Of a stretch of 64,000 bases of DNA, positions 8,983 through 18,539 are shown one piece after another (the stretch's first letter is position 1; the number at the start of each line of letters is the position of its first letter). A program made the position numbers and the translations under genes. The DNA comes from Mesorhizobium kowhaii (GTDB taxonomy: Bacteria; Pseudomonadota; Alphaproteobacteria; Rhizobiales; Rhizobiaceae): positions 124,001 to 188,000 of the forward strand of contig NZ_MZXV01000062.1 in the NCBI RefSeq assembly GCF_003253745.1. The letters are read 5' to 3'. The notes beneath the pieces were generated by a model that was given only the letters and a program-made list of their open reading frames with translations, did not search any database and was not told the DNA's origin.

Positions 8983-11900
8983 CTAGCGCGAGACGAAGCA
9001 GTTGCCGCCGGCAGCCTTGTAGCTGGTGCACAGGTTGATTGCGTCGTTGCGCGACTTTGCTGGCACGCGCACACGGTAGAACGTGCCCTTGCCGGCAATC
9101 TCCGCCTTGACGATGTTGGCGGTGCGGCCGGAAAGCACGCTGCCGTAGCGGCGCTGCAAATCCTGATAGCTGGACTGGGCGCTTTCGACCGTCGGCTGCG
9201 AAGCGATCTGCATCGACCACGAACCACCCCCGGTGGCGGTCGACGCCGGATCGATGGATGCAACCTGGTCGGGCTTGACCTCGCCGACGACATCAACCGG
9301 CTGGTCGGACGGGCGCTGCGGCGCGACCGGAACCTTGGCCGGCGTGTTGGCCGACTGCGTGCTGGAAGATTGGGCCTTGGCCTCGGCCTTTGGCGCTGCT
9401 GCCGGTTTGGCTGCCGGCTTGAGGGCCGGCTCGTCATCTGCCTGGGCGGTGGCCGGCGCCACGGTGCCGGTCTGGTCCGCATCGGCCTGGGCCGACGGGG
9501 CAACCTGCTGCGGCGCCGGGTCGGCCGGCTCAACGGCCGCCACCTGTGGTGCAGCGGGCGCCGGATCCTCACGTGGCACCAGCGAACCGTCTGACTTGAC
9601 CACCATGGTCCTCACCTTGCGCGGCGCAACGGCGACGACATCGGCGTTGGTGCCCTTGTCGGCATCCTGCAGCACCTGCGCGATGCGATCCTCGGATTTC
9701 GGTGCCGGCGCTGCATTGTCGGCCGGTGCAGCGCTGGCGGCCGGCGCGGCGTTGCCGTCATCCGTTCCAGCTGCCGCAGCATTTTGGTCAGGCGAAAGAT
9801 CGATGGCGCGGGCGGGATCCTTCGCCTGCACATCCACCGGCTCTTCGACGTTGGTGACTAGTTTTTCCTGGACCGGCTCGGCGGGCTTCGTCCCCTTGAC
9901 CACCGCGTCGTAAACCTTGTTGTCCTGGTTCGGCACCACCGTGCCGCCCGGATTTTCCGGCTTGACCTTGATCGGTGCGTTGTCGGCCTTGACGATCACC
10001 GGTGCTTCGCTGCCACCCTTGCCGCCGAAAGACAGCGCAAAGGCACCAAGGCCGCCAGCGACCGCCACCGCGCCGACAATCGCGGCAATGAATAGGCCAC
10101 GCCGGCGCGAGGGCCTCGCGGCGTCCCGCTCGCCGAGACCCGGAACAGCCATCGCCTCGTCCAGTTCAGGATCGTAGTCGAGTTCGTCGACGGTGAAATC
10201 GTCCGCCTGCGAAACCGGCTGGCTGCCGGGCAAATTGCCGAGGTCGAAGCTGGCGGCATCGGCATAGCCGGCCGACGCAGTAGCGCGGGCAGGCACTTCC
10301 ATTGGCCGCGCCGCATAGGTCCGCGCTTCCGGCTGATAGGCCGGCTTGACCCCGTCATAGCCCGGCTTGATATCGTCATAACCCGGCTTGGGCTCCTCAT
10401 AGCCCCGATTGAACCCAGCATTGTAGGATTCATCGCTGTAAGAGGCGCTGCTTGCGGGAGCGGGGGCGACCTCCACCGCGTTCATTTCGGTGAGAAGACT
10501 CGAGAACTCGGCGTCGAGATCGTCATAGCCAGGCGTCGCCGGCTCGTCTTCCTCGAAGTGCAGTTCCGGAATGTCGAGATCATCCGCCAGCGCCACGACA
10601 CGCTCGGGCACGTCGACTGTCTCGACATCAGGCATGTCTTCATAGCGCGGGGACTGTCGCGGTTGCGGCACCGATACAGGGGCTGCATGGGCGACGGTCT
10701 CGACCGGCTCGCTCGAACGGTAGGACGGCGCAGCAGTGACTGCCGGCGCTGCGGCCTGGGGCGTTATCGAAGCGGTCGGCTGAGCACTAAACGCCGGCTG
10801 CGGAACCGGCGTCACGCGGCTCCACGAACGGGTCGGCTCCGTCGCCTCGGAACGTTCCGCCAGCCAATCGAGAGAATTGTCCTGATCGTGCCGGGAAGCG
10901 GCCGCGTCGCGCGAATCCAGGCTGTTGGCCAAAGCTGCGTCGAACGCATCATTGTCGAATTCGACATCGCCATGCGCGGTGACATCCGAGCCCGGATCCT
11001 GGTCCTGAAGGTCATCGAGCTGCAGATCGTCGAGATCCACATCGGCGGCTTGGGCAGCGTCAAGGCGGTGCTGCTCCTCAGGCGCGTGTTCGTCGAGATC
11101 CCATTCGAGGTCGCCGGCAAGATCGGCCGGCTCCTCAATGGTCTCCGCAGCTGCGGCGACAGGCGGCTGAGCGGCGACAGCCGGCTGAGCCGTGACAGGC
11201 TCCCTGGCCACCGGCACCGGGCGTGCGGTCATGGCACCCAGCAGCGCATTCAACTCGTCTTCCAGGCTTCGTTCATCCGCGATCGGCGCGTGCACCGGCT
11301 CGGCCGCAACGGCGGCTGGCGCCACAGGCTGGGCCGGAGCGGCGGCAACCTCAGCGACCGGCTCTTCGGCCGTCTCGGCAAACGTGTGGTCCAGGTTCAG
11401 GTCGAACCCCACGTCCGACGCGCCTTCAGGGCTGGAAATCTCGCCCTTCGCGTCCGCCGTATCGGCAAGCACATCATGCGCTTCCGGCTCATCGAAGGCG
11501 ACCGGCTCATCCACGCGACTGTCAAAATCCCCGCGACTGGCAAAATCCATGTCGACATCAGCCATGGCGTCGTCGAAATGGCCCCCAAAATCCTCGTCGG
11601 AGCCAAAATCCTCGGCGGAGCCAAAATCCTCATCGGAGATTGCCTCGGCGTCACGCGCAGTCGCTTGAGCCGGCATGGGGTATTCGACCGATTCCGCAGC
11701 CGTATAGGACTGCTCGTAGGACTGTTCGGCCGCAGAATGGTCGTCGAGCATCAGCTCGTCTTCGAGCGAGATCGCAACCGCATCGTCGAATTCAGGATCG
11801 GAGGCCGGCTCGACAGCAGCAGGAGCGTCCGCAATGGCCGCGGCGTGCTGGACCTCGTCGGCTTCGTCGTCAATCCGGAAGTCATGATCGAGCGACGCGG

Positions 11901-12465
11901 CAAGCTCGTCCTCCATCGGCTGATCGTCCTCGAAGGGCGAAACGTCTTCGAGCGAACTGGCGACAGCATTGTCGAAATCAGAATCGACAGCCGGCTCGAC
12001 AGCTGGCACGGTTTCGGCAGCGCCAAAATCCGCATAGCCGGCGACATCCCCGTTGCTGGCGACATCCCCATGGCCGGCGACGGGTGTGTGGTCGTCGACA
12101 TCCGCCATGTCCAGATGGAAATCGTCGTCGAGAGATGCCGCAAGATCGTCGTCGATCGCGCCGGCCTCAGCCGTTTCGAACGTCGGCTCATGAGTCTCGG
12201 CGACCGGGGCGGCGTCGCTGTCATCAGCGCCGAAATCACCCATCAGCTCCTTCTCGAGATCGATCTCGAAATCGTCCTCCTGCGCCGGCTGATCGGCGAC
12301 GGGGGCCTTCGGCTGGGCGGGCGCTTGCGGCTTGACCGGCTGGCGCGGGTCGAATCCCATGATCCTGGTCAGTTCCGCGAACGGATCATCTTCAGCGATG
12401 TCGTTGTTGTCGGCTGCTCTCAGCTGGGTTCTGTCTGCCATTATTGTTCCCGAACTCGCACTCAT
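8983..12465 (-). CDS. Large acidic single-pass membrane protein with C-terminal SPOR domain
   Basis: The 1160-residue product has a very acidic, low-complexity cytoplasmic part of about 785 residues, one transmembrane helix at about 790-811 after an Arg-rich stretch (RPSRRRG), a Pro/Ala-rich periplasmic linker, and a C-terminal SPOR domain (from about 1080, SWSMQIASQPTVESAQSSYQ to the end). SPOR domains bind denuded glycan at the division septum, so a role in cell division or envelope remodelling is inferred. An acidic motif with core SL[ED] recurs at about 106-116, 163-174, 185-195, 225-236 and 505-517. GYDD/GYDG repeats occur near 650 and 695-703. MADRTQ at 12441 is an alternative start. 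It lies between argS and nagZ, its usual rhizobial place. Confidence 0.88.
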   Translation of the reverse strand: MSASSGTIMADRTQLRAADNNDIAEDDPFAELTRIMGFDPRQPVKPQAPAQPKAPVADQPAQEDDFEIDLEKELMGDFGADDSDAAPVAETHEPTFETAEAGAIDDDLAASLDDDFHLDMADVDDHTPVAGHGDVASNGDVAGYADFGAAETVPAVEPAVDSDFDNAVASSLEDVSPFEDDQPMEDELAASLDHDFRIDDEADEVQHAAAIADAPAAVEPASDPEFDDAVAISLEDELMLDDHSAAEQSYEQSYTAAESVEYPMPAQATARDAEAISDEDFGSAEDFGSDEDFGGHFDDAMADVDMDFASRGDFDSRVDEPVAFDEPEAHDVLADTADAKGEISSPEGASDVGFDLNLDHTFAETAEEPVAEVAAAPAQPVAPAAVAAEPVHAPIADERSLEDELNALLGAMTARPVPVAREPVTAQPAVAAQPPVAAAAETIEEPADLAGDLEWDLDEHAPEEQHRLDAAQAADVDLDDLQLDDLQDQDPGSDVTAHGDVEFDNDAFDAALANSLDSRDAAASRHDQDNSLDWLAERSEATEPTRSWSRVTPVPQPAFSAQPTASITPQAAAPAVTAAPSYRSSEPVETVAHAAPVSVPQPRQSPRYEDMPDVETVDVPERVVALADDLDIPELHFEEDEPATPGYDDLDAEFSSLLTEMNAVEVAPAPASSASYSDESYNAGFNRGYEEPKPGYDDIKPGYDGVKPAYQPEARTYAARPMEVPARATASAGYADAASFDLGNLPGSQPVSQADDFTVDELDYDPELDEAMAVPGLGERDAARPSRRRGLFIAAIVGAVAVAGGLGAFALSFGGKGGSEAPVIVKADNAPIKVKPENPGGTVVPNQDNKVYDAVVKGTKPAEPVQEKLVTNVEEPVDVQAKDPARAIDLSPDQNAAAAGTDDGNAAPAASAAPADNAAPAPKSEDRIAQVLQDADKGTNADVVAVAPRKVRTMVVKSDGSLVPREDPAPAAPQVAAVEPADPAPQQVAPSAQADADQTGTVAPATAQADDEPALKPAAKPAAAPKAEAKAQSSSTQSANTPAKVPVAPQRPSDQPVDVVGEVKPDQVASIDPASTATGGGSWSMQIASQPTVESAQSSYQDLQRRYGSVLSGRTANIVKAEIAGKGTFYRVRVPAKSRNDAINLCTSYKAAGGNCFVSR

Positions 12466-12544
12466 TCGGACGCCATGGACGTCGCGTAGGGTTGGCCCTT
12501 ACCAGCGCAATGTGGGCAAAAGGTGACAGGTTTTTTAGTCAAAC

Positions 12545-14302
12545 CTAACGCATTTCGGTGGGCGCGGCGGCTCCGATCAACGTCAGGCCGGACGTCAGAA
12601 CGTCCGAAACAGCCTGCACCAGCCCTAGTCTGGCATGCGTCAATTGTCGGTCGTTAACCTTAACAAAACGTAAGTCCGGGTTATCAGTGCCACGGTTCCA
12701 GTGTCCGTGGAAACTAGAAGCCAGATCATAGAGGTAAAATGCCAGCCTGTGGGGCTCCAGCGCAAGTGCCGCGGACTCGATCAGACGCGGGTATTCGGCA
12801 AGCTTGCGGATCAGGCCGATCTCGCCCTCGTCGGTCAGCAAAGCGACAGCGGACGCCAGGCTGTTGCGGTCGAAATTGGCCTCGCCCAGCTGCTCGCTCG
12901 CTTGCCTGAACACCGAATGGCAGCGTGCCGAGGCATACTGCACATAAAACACCGGGTTGTCCTTGGACTGCTCGGTCACCTTGGCGAAGTCGAAATCGAG
13001 CGGCGCATCGTTCTTGCGATAGAGCATCATGAAGCGGATCGCGTCGCGGCCGACCTCCTCCACCACTTCGCGCAGCGTCACGAAATCACCCGACCGCTTC
13101 GACATGCGCACCGGTTCACCCTCGCGAAACAGCTTCACCAACTGGCAAAGCAGCACGGTGAGTTTCACCTTGTCGCCGGCAATCGCCCGCGCCAGCGCTT
13201 CCAGCCGCTTGACATAACCGCCATGGTCGGCGCCCAGCACGTAGATCAGATCGACGAAGCCGCGATCGATCTTGTCCTTGAGATAGGCGACGTCGGCAGC
13301 GAAATAGGTGAACGAACCATCGGACTTCACCAGCGCCCGGTCCATGTCGTCGCCGACGGCGGTCGAGCGGAACAGCGTCTGCTCGCGATCCTCCCAATCG
13401 TCGGGCTTCTCGCCCTTGGGCGGCGGCAGCTTGCCCTTGTAGATATGGCCCTTCAGCGTCAGGTCGCTGATCGCCGAGCGGATCTTCTTTGCGTTGTCGG
13501 CGTGCAGCGTGCGTTCCGAGAAGAACACGTCGTGATGCACGTTGAGCATCGCCAGATCCTCGCGGATCATCGCCATCATCGCATCGATGGTGCGGTCCTT
13601 GACGATGGCCAGCGCCTCGTCTTCAGGCATCTGCAGCAGCGAGCGGCCAAACTCCTTGGCCAACGCCTGGCCGACAGGAACCAGGTAATCGCCAGGGTAA
13701 AGCCCGGCCGGAATCTCGCCGATGTCATCGCCAAGCGCCTCGCGGTAACGCAGCACGACCGAACGGCCGAGCACGTCGATCTGCGAGCCGGCGTCGTTGA
13801 TGACGTATTCCTTGGTCACGTCGTAGCCAGCGAAGGCCATCAGGTTGGCAAGCGCGTCGCCAACCACGGCGCCCCGGCAATGGCCGACATGCATCGGACC
13901 CGTCGGATTGGCCGAGACATATTCGACATTGGTTTTCCTGCCACCGCCAACCGTCGAGCGGCCGTAGTTGCGGCCTTCGCCGAGCAGCGCGGTCAGATGC
14001 GCTTGCCAGAAGCCATCCTTGAGCCTGAGATTGACGAAGCCGGGACCAGCAACCTCGGCGGCGGCAACGTCCTTGTCCTCTCGCAGCGCCTGCGCCAGTC
14101 TTTCGGCCAGCACGCGCGGATTCTGGCCGGTCGGCTTGGCCAGCACCATCGCCGCATTGGTCGCTAGGTCGCCATGGCTGGCGTCGCGCGGCGGTTCGAC
14201 GGCAATGCGCGACAGGTCCGGCGAAACGCCGTCATTGTCTTTCAGATCAAGCGCTTCGACGGCTTTGGTGATTCGCGCGGTGAAATCGGCGAAGATGTTC
14301 AT
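12545..14302 (-). CDS. argS: Arginine--tRNA ligase
   Basis: Class I arginyl-tRNA synthetase of 585 residues. The N-terminal additional domain is followed by the HIGH-type motif (MHVGHCRGAV, residues 137-146), a KMSK-type motif (RMSKRSG, 399-405) and the DALR anticodon-binding domain ending LGLVQAVSDVLTSGLTLIG. It charges tRNA-Arg in the cytoplasm. The first lysine of the KMSK loop is Arg, as in many ArgS proteins. It is 75 bases downstream of dgt and 79 bases upstream of the SPOR gene. Confidence 0.96.
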   Translation of the reverse strand: MNIFADFTARITKAVEALDLKDNDGVSPDLSRIAVEPPRDASHGDLATNAAMVLAKPTGQNPRVLAERLAQALREDKDVAAAEVAGPGFVNLRLKDGFWQAHLTALLGEGRNYGRSTVGGGRKTNVEYVSANPTGPMHVGHCRGAVVGDALANLMAFAGYDVTKEYVINDAGSQIDVLGRSVVLRYREALGDDIGEIPAGLYPGDYLVPVGQALAKEFGRSLLQMPEDEALAIVKDRTIDAMMAMIREDLAMLNVHHDVFFSERTLHADNAKKIRSAISDLTLKGHIYKGKLPPPKGEKPDDWEDREQTLFRSTAVGDDMDRALVKSDGSFTYFAADVAYLKDKIDRGFVDLIYVLGADHGGYVKRLEALARAIAGDKVKLTVLLCQLVKLFREGEPVRMSKRSGDFVTLREVVEEVGRDAIRFMMLYRKNDAPLDFDFAKVTEQSKDNPVFYVQYASARCHSVFRQASEQLGEANFDRNSLASAVALLTDEGEIGLIRKLAEYPRLIESAALALEPHRLAFYLYDLASSFHGHWNRGTDNPDLRFVKVNDRQLTHARLGLVQAVSDVLTSGLTLIGAAAPTEMR

Positions 14303-14377
14303 TTGTGTGACTCTGGGGACTGACTCTGGCGGCTTTGTAGCGAATCCGGCTCGTTGGCCGGCAAAATCGAGCCCGCC

Positions 14378-15592
14378 CTAGCTCAAATCCGGAGTGCGGT
14401 CAAACAAACGCCGATGTTCCTTGAGCGCGTAGGTATCGGTCATGCCGGCCAGGAAGTCGGTCACGCTGCGCGCCTTGATGCGATCGTCGGCCCGATCCAG
14501 CCCTTCGCGCCAGCCGTCCGGCATGGCGCGCGGATCGGCGAAATAGACGTCGAACAGGTCCCTGACGATCTGCTCGGCATCGGTGCGCACCCGCATCACC
14601 TCAGCGTGCCGGTAGAGGTGCTTGTAGAGAAAGGCCTTCAGTTCCTTCTCGAAGGCAGCCATTTCGGTCGAAAAAGTCACCATCGTCTCGCCGGCTGCCC
14701 TCACCGCGTCGGCGTTCTGCGGCCTGATCCGCTCCAGATTGGCCGTGGTGGAAACAATGACATCCTCGACCATCGCGGTGATCTGGCGCCGCATCAGTTC
14801 GTGGCCGGTGCGCACGTCATCGAGCGCCGGGTAGCGGGCGCGCACGCCCTTCAGGATCGTTCCCGGCAGCGAGACCGTCTCCAGCATCTCCAGCGTCAGC
14901 ACCCCTGCCCTCAAGCCATCGTCGATATCATGTGTGTTGTAGGCGATATCGTCGGCGATCGCCGCGCATTGCGCCTCGATGCCGGCAAACCGGTCCAGCT
15001 CGAGGTCGTGCAGCTCAGAATAATCGCGGATCGCCTGCGGCACCGGCCCTTTCAAACCCTGGCCATTGCTGTCGATCAGCGGTCCATTGTGCTTGACCAG
15101 GCCTTCCAGCGTTTCCCAGGTCAGGTTGAGCCCGTCGAATTCGGCATAGCGCGCCTCCAGCCTTGTCACGATGCGCAGCGATTGCGCGTTGTGGTCGAAG
15201 CCGCCCCAGGCGGCCATCTTCTCGTTCAGCGCATCCTCGCCGGTGTGGCCGAAGGGCGTGTGGCCGAAATCATGCACCAGCGCCACCGCTTCGGCGAGAT
15301 CCTCGTCGCCGCGCAGCGCTCGCGCCAGCGCGCGCGCGATCTGCGCCACTTCGATCGAATGGGTCAGACGGGTGCGATAGTGGTCGCCTTCATGGGCGAT
15401 GAAGACCTGCGTCTTGTGTTTCAGCCGCCGGAACGCCGTCGAATGGATGATACGGTCGCGGTCGCGCTGGAACGGCGTGCGCGTCGGGCTTTCCACTTCG
15501 TCGAAAAGCCGCCCGCGCGACTTTGCCGGATCGCAGGCATAGGCCGCGCGCGGCCGATAGCCGAATCCGATGTCGCCCAACTCGTTGCTCAT
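14378..15592 (-). CDS. dgt: dGTP triphosphohydrolase-like HD-domain protein
   Basis: The 404-residue protein has the HD-domain metal motifs in order: a histidine in FRRLKHKTQV, then RLTHSIEVAQIARALAR, and the HD pair in VALVHDFGHTPFGH. It ends with a C-terminal helical region characteristic of the short-form deoxyguanosinetriphosphate triphosphohydrolase-like family. Members cleave dNTPs to nucleoside and triphosphate and help set dNTP pools; the exact substrate of this form is often broader than dGTP. The pair dgt-argS, divergent from erpA, is conserved in Rhizobiales. Confidence 0.92.
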   Translation of the reverse strand: MSNELGDIGFGYRPRAAYACDPAKSRGRLFDEVESPTRTPFQRDRDRIIHSTAFRRLKHKTQVFIAHEGDHYRTRLTHSIEVAQIARALARALRGDEDLAEAVALVHDFGHTPFGHTGEDALNEKMAAWGGFDHNAQSLRIVTRLEARYAEFDGLNLTWETLEGLVKHNGPLIDSNGQGLKGPVPQAIRDYSELHDLELDRFAGIEAQCAAIADDIAYNTHDIDDGLRAGVLTLEMLETVSLPGTILKGVRARYPALDDVRTGHELMRRQITAMVEDVIVSTTANLERIRPQNADAVRAAGETMVTFSTEMAAFEKELKAFLYKHLYRHAEVMRVRTDAEQIVRDLFDVYFADPRAMPDGWREGLDRADDRIKARSVTDFLAGMTDTYALKEHRRLFDRTPDLS

Positions 15593-15694
15593 GATCGATG
15601 CCGCAGTTGACTTCGTCTAGTTGGCTTGGGCCTGGTTGACTTGGCCGCTCGCGCTTCATACCTATCATGTGAAACCGAAAGCAAGGTGACGCCC

Positions 15695-16042
15695 ATGGGC
15701 GCGGATGCCAAGACTGCCATGAAAGTCGATATGACCGAGGCCGCCGCCAAGCGGATCGCCAAGATTGTCTCTGGGCAAGCCGGCAAGACGGCGCTGCGCG
15801 TTTCGGTCGAAGGCGGCGGTTGTTCCGGCTTTTCCTACAAGTTCGACCTGGTCGACACGCGCAACGACGACGACGTCGCCATCGAGAAGGATGGCGCCAC
15901 GGTGCTCATCGACGATCTGTCGCTGGTCTATATGGGCGGTTCGGTGATCGATTTCGTCGACGACCTGATGGGCCAGTCGTTCCAGATCCGGAACCCGAAC
16001 GCCGTCGCCTCCTGCGGCTGCGGCACGAGCTTTTCCATATAG
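15695..16042 (+). CDS. erpA: Iron-sulfur cluster insertion protein, ErpA/IscA family
   Basis: The 115-residue A-type carrier has the three conserved cysteines of the family: one in EGGGCSGFSYKF and two in the C-terminal SCGCGTSFSI. It delivers Fe-S clusters to target enzymes. The frame opens at 15626, but MGADAKTAMK at 15695 has AAGGTG six bases upstream and gives the family-sized protein. It is divergent from dgt and followed two bases later by a VOC gene. Confidence 0.9.
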   Translation: MGADAKTAMKVDMTEAAAKRIAKIVSGQAGKTALRVSVEGGGCSGFSYKFDLVDTRNDDDVAIEKDGATVLIDDLSLVYMGGSVIDFVDDLMGQSFQIRNPNAVASCGCGTSFSI

Positions 16043-16044
16043 AA

Positions 16045-16440
16045 ATGTCTGCAATCGGCGCGGTCCGTCAGATCGCGCTGTCGGCCGGACGTGACCTCGA
16101 TACCACGCTGGCTTTCTGGCGCGACGTGCTCGGCATGAACCTGCATGCGCGCTTCGATCCGCCGGGCATCGCCTTCATCATGGCCGGCGACGTGCGCTTG
16201 CTGTTCACCGACGGCATACCGGCCGGAACCGTCTATCTCGACATATCAGGCCTCGACGATTTCCACGCCGAAGCAAAAGCCGCAGGCGTCCCCTTCACCG
16301 CGCCACCGACGCTCGTCCATCGTGACACCGAAGGCCAGTTCGGTCCGGCGGGGGAATGCGAATGGATGGCCTTCCTAAAGGACCCGGCTGGCAATACGAT
16401 CGGCTTGGTCGAACGCCACCCGCCGCAAGAGCCCCACTGA
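16045..16440 (+). CDS. VOC (glyoxalase/dioxygenase-fold) protein
   Basis: A 131-residue protein with one vicinal-oxygen-chelate fold: the N-terminal half FWRDVLGMNLHARFDPPGIA and the C-terminal half ending WMAFLKDPAGNTIGLVERH, which has the usual metal-ligand Glu position. Start chosen at 16045 (MSAIGAVRQI) because the longer reading frame overlaps erpA. It is tightly packed between erpA and xthA. The reaction is not predictable from sequence alone. Confidence 0.82.
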   Translation: MSAIGAVRQIALSAGRDLDTTLAFWRDVLGMNLHARFDPPGIAFIMAGDVRLLFTDGIPAGTVYLDISGLDDFHAEAKAAGVPFTAPPTLVHRDTEGQFGPAGECEWMAFLKDPAGNTIGLVERHPPQEPH

Positions 16441-16457
16441 ACAGCATCGAGACTGCC

Positions 16458-17252
16458 ATGAAAATCGTCACCTGGAACATCAACGGCGTGCGCGCCCGCA
16501 TCGGCAACCTCACCCACTGGCTGACGGAGAGCGCGCCCGACATCGTCTGCCTGCAGGAGATCAAGACGGTCGACGAGCAGTTCCCGCGTGCCGAGATCGA
16601 GGCGCTTGGCTACAATGTCGAAACCCATGGGCAGAAGGGTTTCAACGGCGTCGCCATCCTGTCGAAACTGCGCTTCGACGAGGTCAATCGCGGTCTGCCC
16701 GGCGACGATGCCGACGAGCAGGCGCGTTTCATCGAGGGCGTTTTCTCGACCGACAAGGGCGCGCTGCGCGTCGTCTCGCTCTATCTGCCGAACGGCAATC
16801 CGATCGATGACGAGAAGAAGTTCCCCTACAAACTGTCCTGGATGGCGCGGCTGGAGCGCTGGGCGCAGGAGCGGTTGAGGCTGGAAGAGGCGCTGGTTCT
16901 GGCCGGCGACTACAACGTCATTCCCGAGCCGATCGACGCCAGGTTTCCGGAGAACTGGCTGGGCGACGCGCTGTTCCAGCCGCAGACGCGACAGGCCTTC
17001 CGCCGGTTGCTCAATCTTGGTTTCACCGAGGCGGTGCGCGCGGTCACCGACGCGTCCGACACCTACACGTTCTGGGACTATCAGGCCGGCGCCTGGCAGA
17101 AGAACAACGGCATCCGCATCGACCATCTGCTGCTGTCGCCGGAAGCCGCCAACCGGTTCTCTTCCGCCTCGATCGAAAAGCATGTGCGCGCCTGGGAAAA
17201 GCCGTCCGATCACGTGCCGGTGGCGATCGATCTCGCGCTGCAGCCTGCCTGA
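16458..17252 (+). CDS. xthA: Exodeoxyribonuclease III (AP endonuclease)
   Basis: The 264-residue enzyme shows the exonuclease III landmarks: VTWNINGVRAR at the N-terminus, LQEIK with the metal-binding Glu, GDYNVIPEPID, and the C-terminal RIDHLLLS and SDHVPVAIDL catalytic motifs. It incises DNA at abasic sites and removes 3' blocking groups in base-excision repair. The start MKIVTWNING at 16458 lies 17 bases after the VOC gene stop. Confidence 0.94.
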   Translation: MKIVTWNINGVRARIGNLTHWLTESAPDIVCLQEIKTVDEQFPRAEIEALGYNVETHGQKGFNGVAILSKLRFDEVNRGLPGDDADEQARFIEGVFSTDKGALRVVSLYLPNGNPIDDEKKFPYKLSWMARLERWAQERLRLEEALVLAGDYNVIPEPIDARFPENWLGDALFQPQTRQAFRRLLNLGFTEAVRAVTDASDTYTFWDYQAGAWQKNNGIRIDHLLLSPEAANRFSSASIEKHVRAWEKPSDHVPVAIDLALQPA

Positions 17253-17339
17253 CAGAGGCGGCCTTTCTGTAGCCTGACGCCGGTCATCCCTGCGCTTGAC
17301 CTCATATAGCCACATTCCGGCGCATGATGAGGGATCATC

Positions 17340-17657
17340 ATGGCGGCCGGGGTTCCCATGACCATCCGAATTGCTCTTTGTCCGATCGGCTTGGCATTTG
17401 CCATGGCCGCTCCTGCAGCGGCCTTTGCCGATCAGGAATGCCTGGCCAATGGAAAATCGTATCCGGTTGGTCAGGTCGCCTGCCTGACGATTGCCGACCA
17501 GAGCCATCTTGCCCGCTGCGACATGGTGCTCAACAACACATCGTGGACAAAGGTCGGGGATAGCTGCCCTGAAAACACGATGGCGCCGCATCTGCATGTG
17601 ACGCCGATCTCAACGCCGGACCCCAGCATGGTGCCGACGGAACCGACCGAGAACTGA
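17340..17657 (+). CDS. Small secreted hypothetical protein, Cys-rich
   Basis: 105 residues with a Sec-type signal peptide (MTIRIALCPIGLAFAMAAPA) and a likely cleavage after AFA. The mature part has four cysteines (QECLANG, QVACL, ARCDM, DSCPE) and a Pro/Thr-rich tail. GAGGGA lies six bases before the ATG at 17340; MTIRIAL at 17358 is an alternative start. I do not recognise the family. It stands alone between xthA and the convergent exoR. Confidence 0.7.
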   Translation: MAAGVPMTIRIALCPIGLAFAMAAPAAAFADQECLANGKSYPVGQVACLTIADQSHLARCDMVLNNTSWTKVGDSCPENTMAPHLHVTPISTPDPSMVPTEPTEN

Positions 17658-17699
17658 TCAAAATCGAGCGCTTCTGGTGAGGCCGGCGCGGTCGCGAGA

Positions 17700-18539
17700 C
17701 TACTGGTCTGCGTTGCCGCCCTTGGTGAGGATGTCATCCGCCAGCGAGATCGCGGTGCGGCGGTCGGCTTCGCCGGCGGTGGCAAATGCCTCTTCCTGCA
17801 TGCCGCGGATCCACGGCTGATCGGCCGGCGAAGCGCGTTCGAGCGCCGCGGTCATCATCGCCAGGCCGCGAACGATCTTGCCACTCTGGAACAACAGATG
17901 GCCGAGCGTCGCCTGGGCGCCGGCATGGCCCTTCTCGGCGGCAAGCTGGAACCAGCGCCCGGCCTGCTTGACGCTGGCCTTCACGCCGCCCTCGCCCTTC
18001 AGGAACATCTGACCCATCTCGAACTGTGCGTTCGGATTGCGGTAGTTGGCGGCGGCGCGCATGTAATATTCCTGGGCCGCCACCTCGTTCTCGGTGACCG
18101 GGCTGCCGGGAATGCCCTTGCGCAGATAATCGCCAAGCGCCACCAGCGCGTCGGAGACATAGCTTTCCTCGGGCGAGCCGGGTTCGACATCCTGGTCGAC
18201 GATCTCCGAGAAGAACTTGAACGCCTCGTAGTCGTCGCGCGCCACGCCGTCGCCCTCGGCATACATGCGGGCAAGCTTCCAGGTGGCGCCGATCTGGCCG
18301 TTCTCGGCCGCGTATTTATAGGCTTCGGCGGCCTGTTCCTTGTGGCCGTTCTTGTAGGCGGAGAAGCCGAACTGGAACACCGCCCATGGGCTGGATTGCG
18401 GCTTCACGCCGGTCTTGTCGTCGAACACCTTGTCGTCGAAGGCCATAGCCTGGCCCACGGCGCCAAAGGTCGCGCCAAAAGTGGCGAACACGACCAGTGC
18501 CGAAAAGACAGACGACCTCAACAACTCAGATGTCCGCAT
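17700..18539 (-). CDS. exoR: ExoR-like periplasmic Sel1-repeat regulator of exopolysaccharide
   Basis: The 279-residue protein has a signal peptide (hydrophobic LLRSSVFSALVVFATFGATF, ending near AMA) and several Sel1/TPR repeats: FGFSAYKNGHKEQAAEAYKY, ATWKLARMYAEGDGVARDDY and ATLGHLLFQSGKIVRGLAMM. In Sinorhizobium, ExoR is secreted to the periplasm and inhibits the sensor ExoS, so controlling succinoglycan, motility and symbiosis. The layout and phrases such as GDGVxxDDxEAFK and KRGIPGSPV-like YLRKGIPGSPV match it well. It starts inside the 3' end of ilvD (14-base overlap). The longer frame to 18611 is not used because MRTSELLRSS gives a normal signal peptide. Confidence 0.82.
   Translation of the reverse strand: MRTSELLRSSVFSALVVFATFGATFGAVGQAMAFDDKVFDDKTGVKPQSSPWAVFQFGFSAYKNGHKEQAAEAYKYAAENGQIGATWKLARMYAEGDGVARDDYEAFKFFSEIVDQDVEPGSPEESYVSDALVALGDYLRKGIPGSPVTENEVAAQEYYMRAAANYRNPNAQFEMGQMFLKGEGGVKASVKQAGRWFQLAAEKGHAGAQATLGHLLFQSGKIVRGLAMMTAALERASPADQPWIRGMQEEAFATAGEADRRTAISLADDILTKGGNADQ

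Noticed and set aside
10558..12489. 643-residue plus-strand frame opposite the SPOR protein
   Set aside because: Arg/His-rich mirror of an acidic low-complexity gene; no family motifs.
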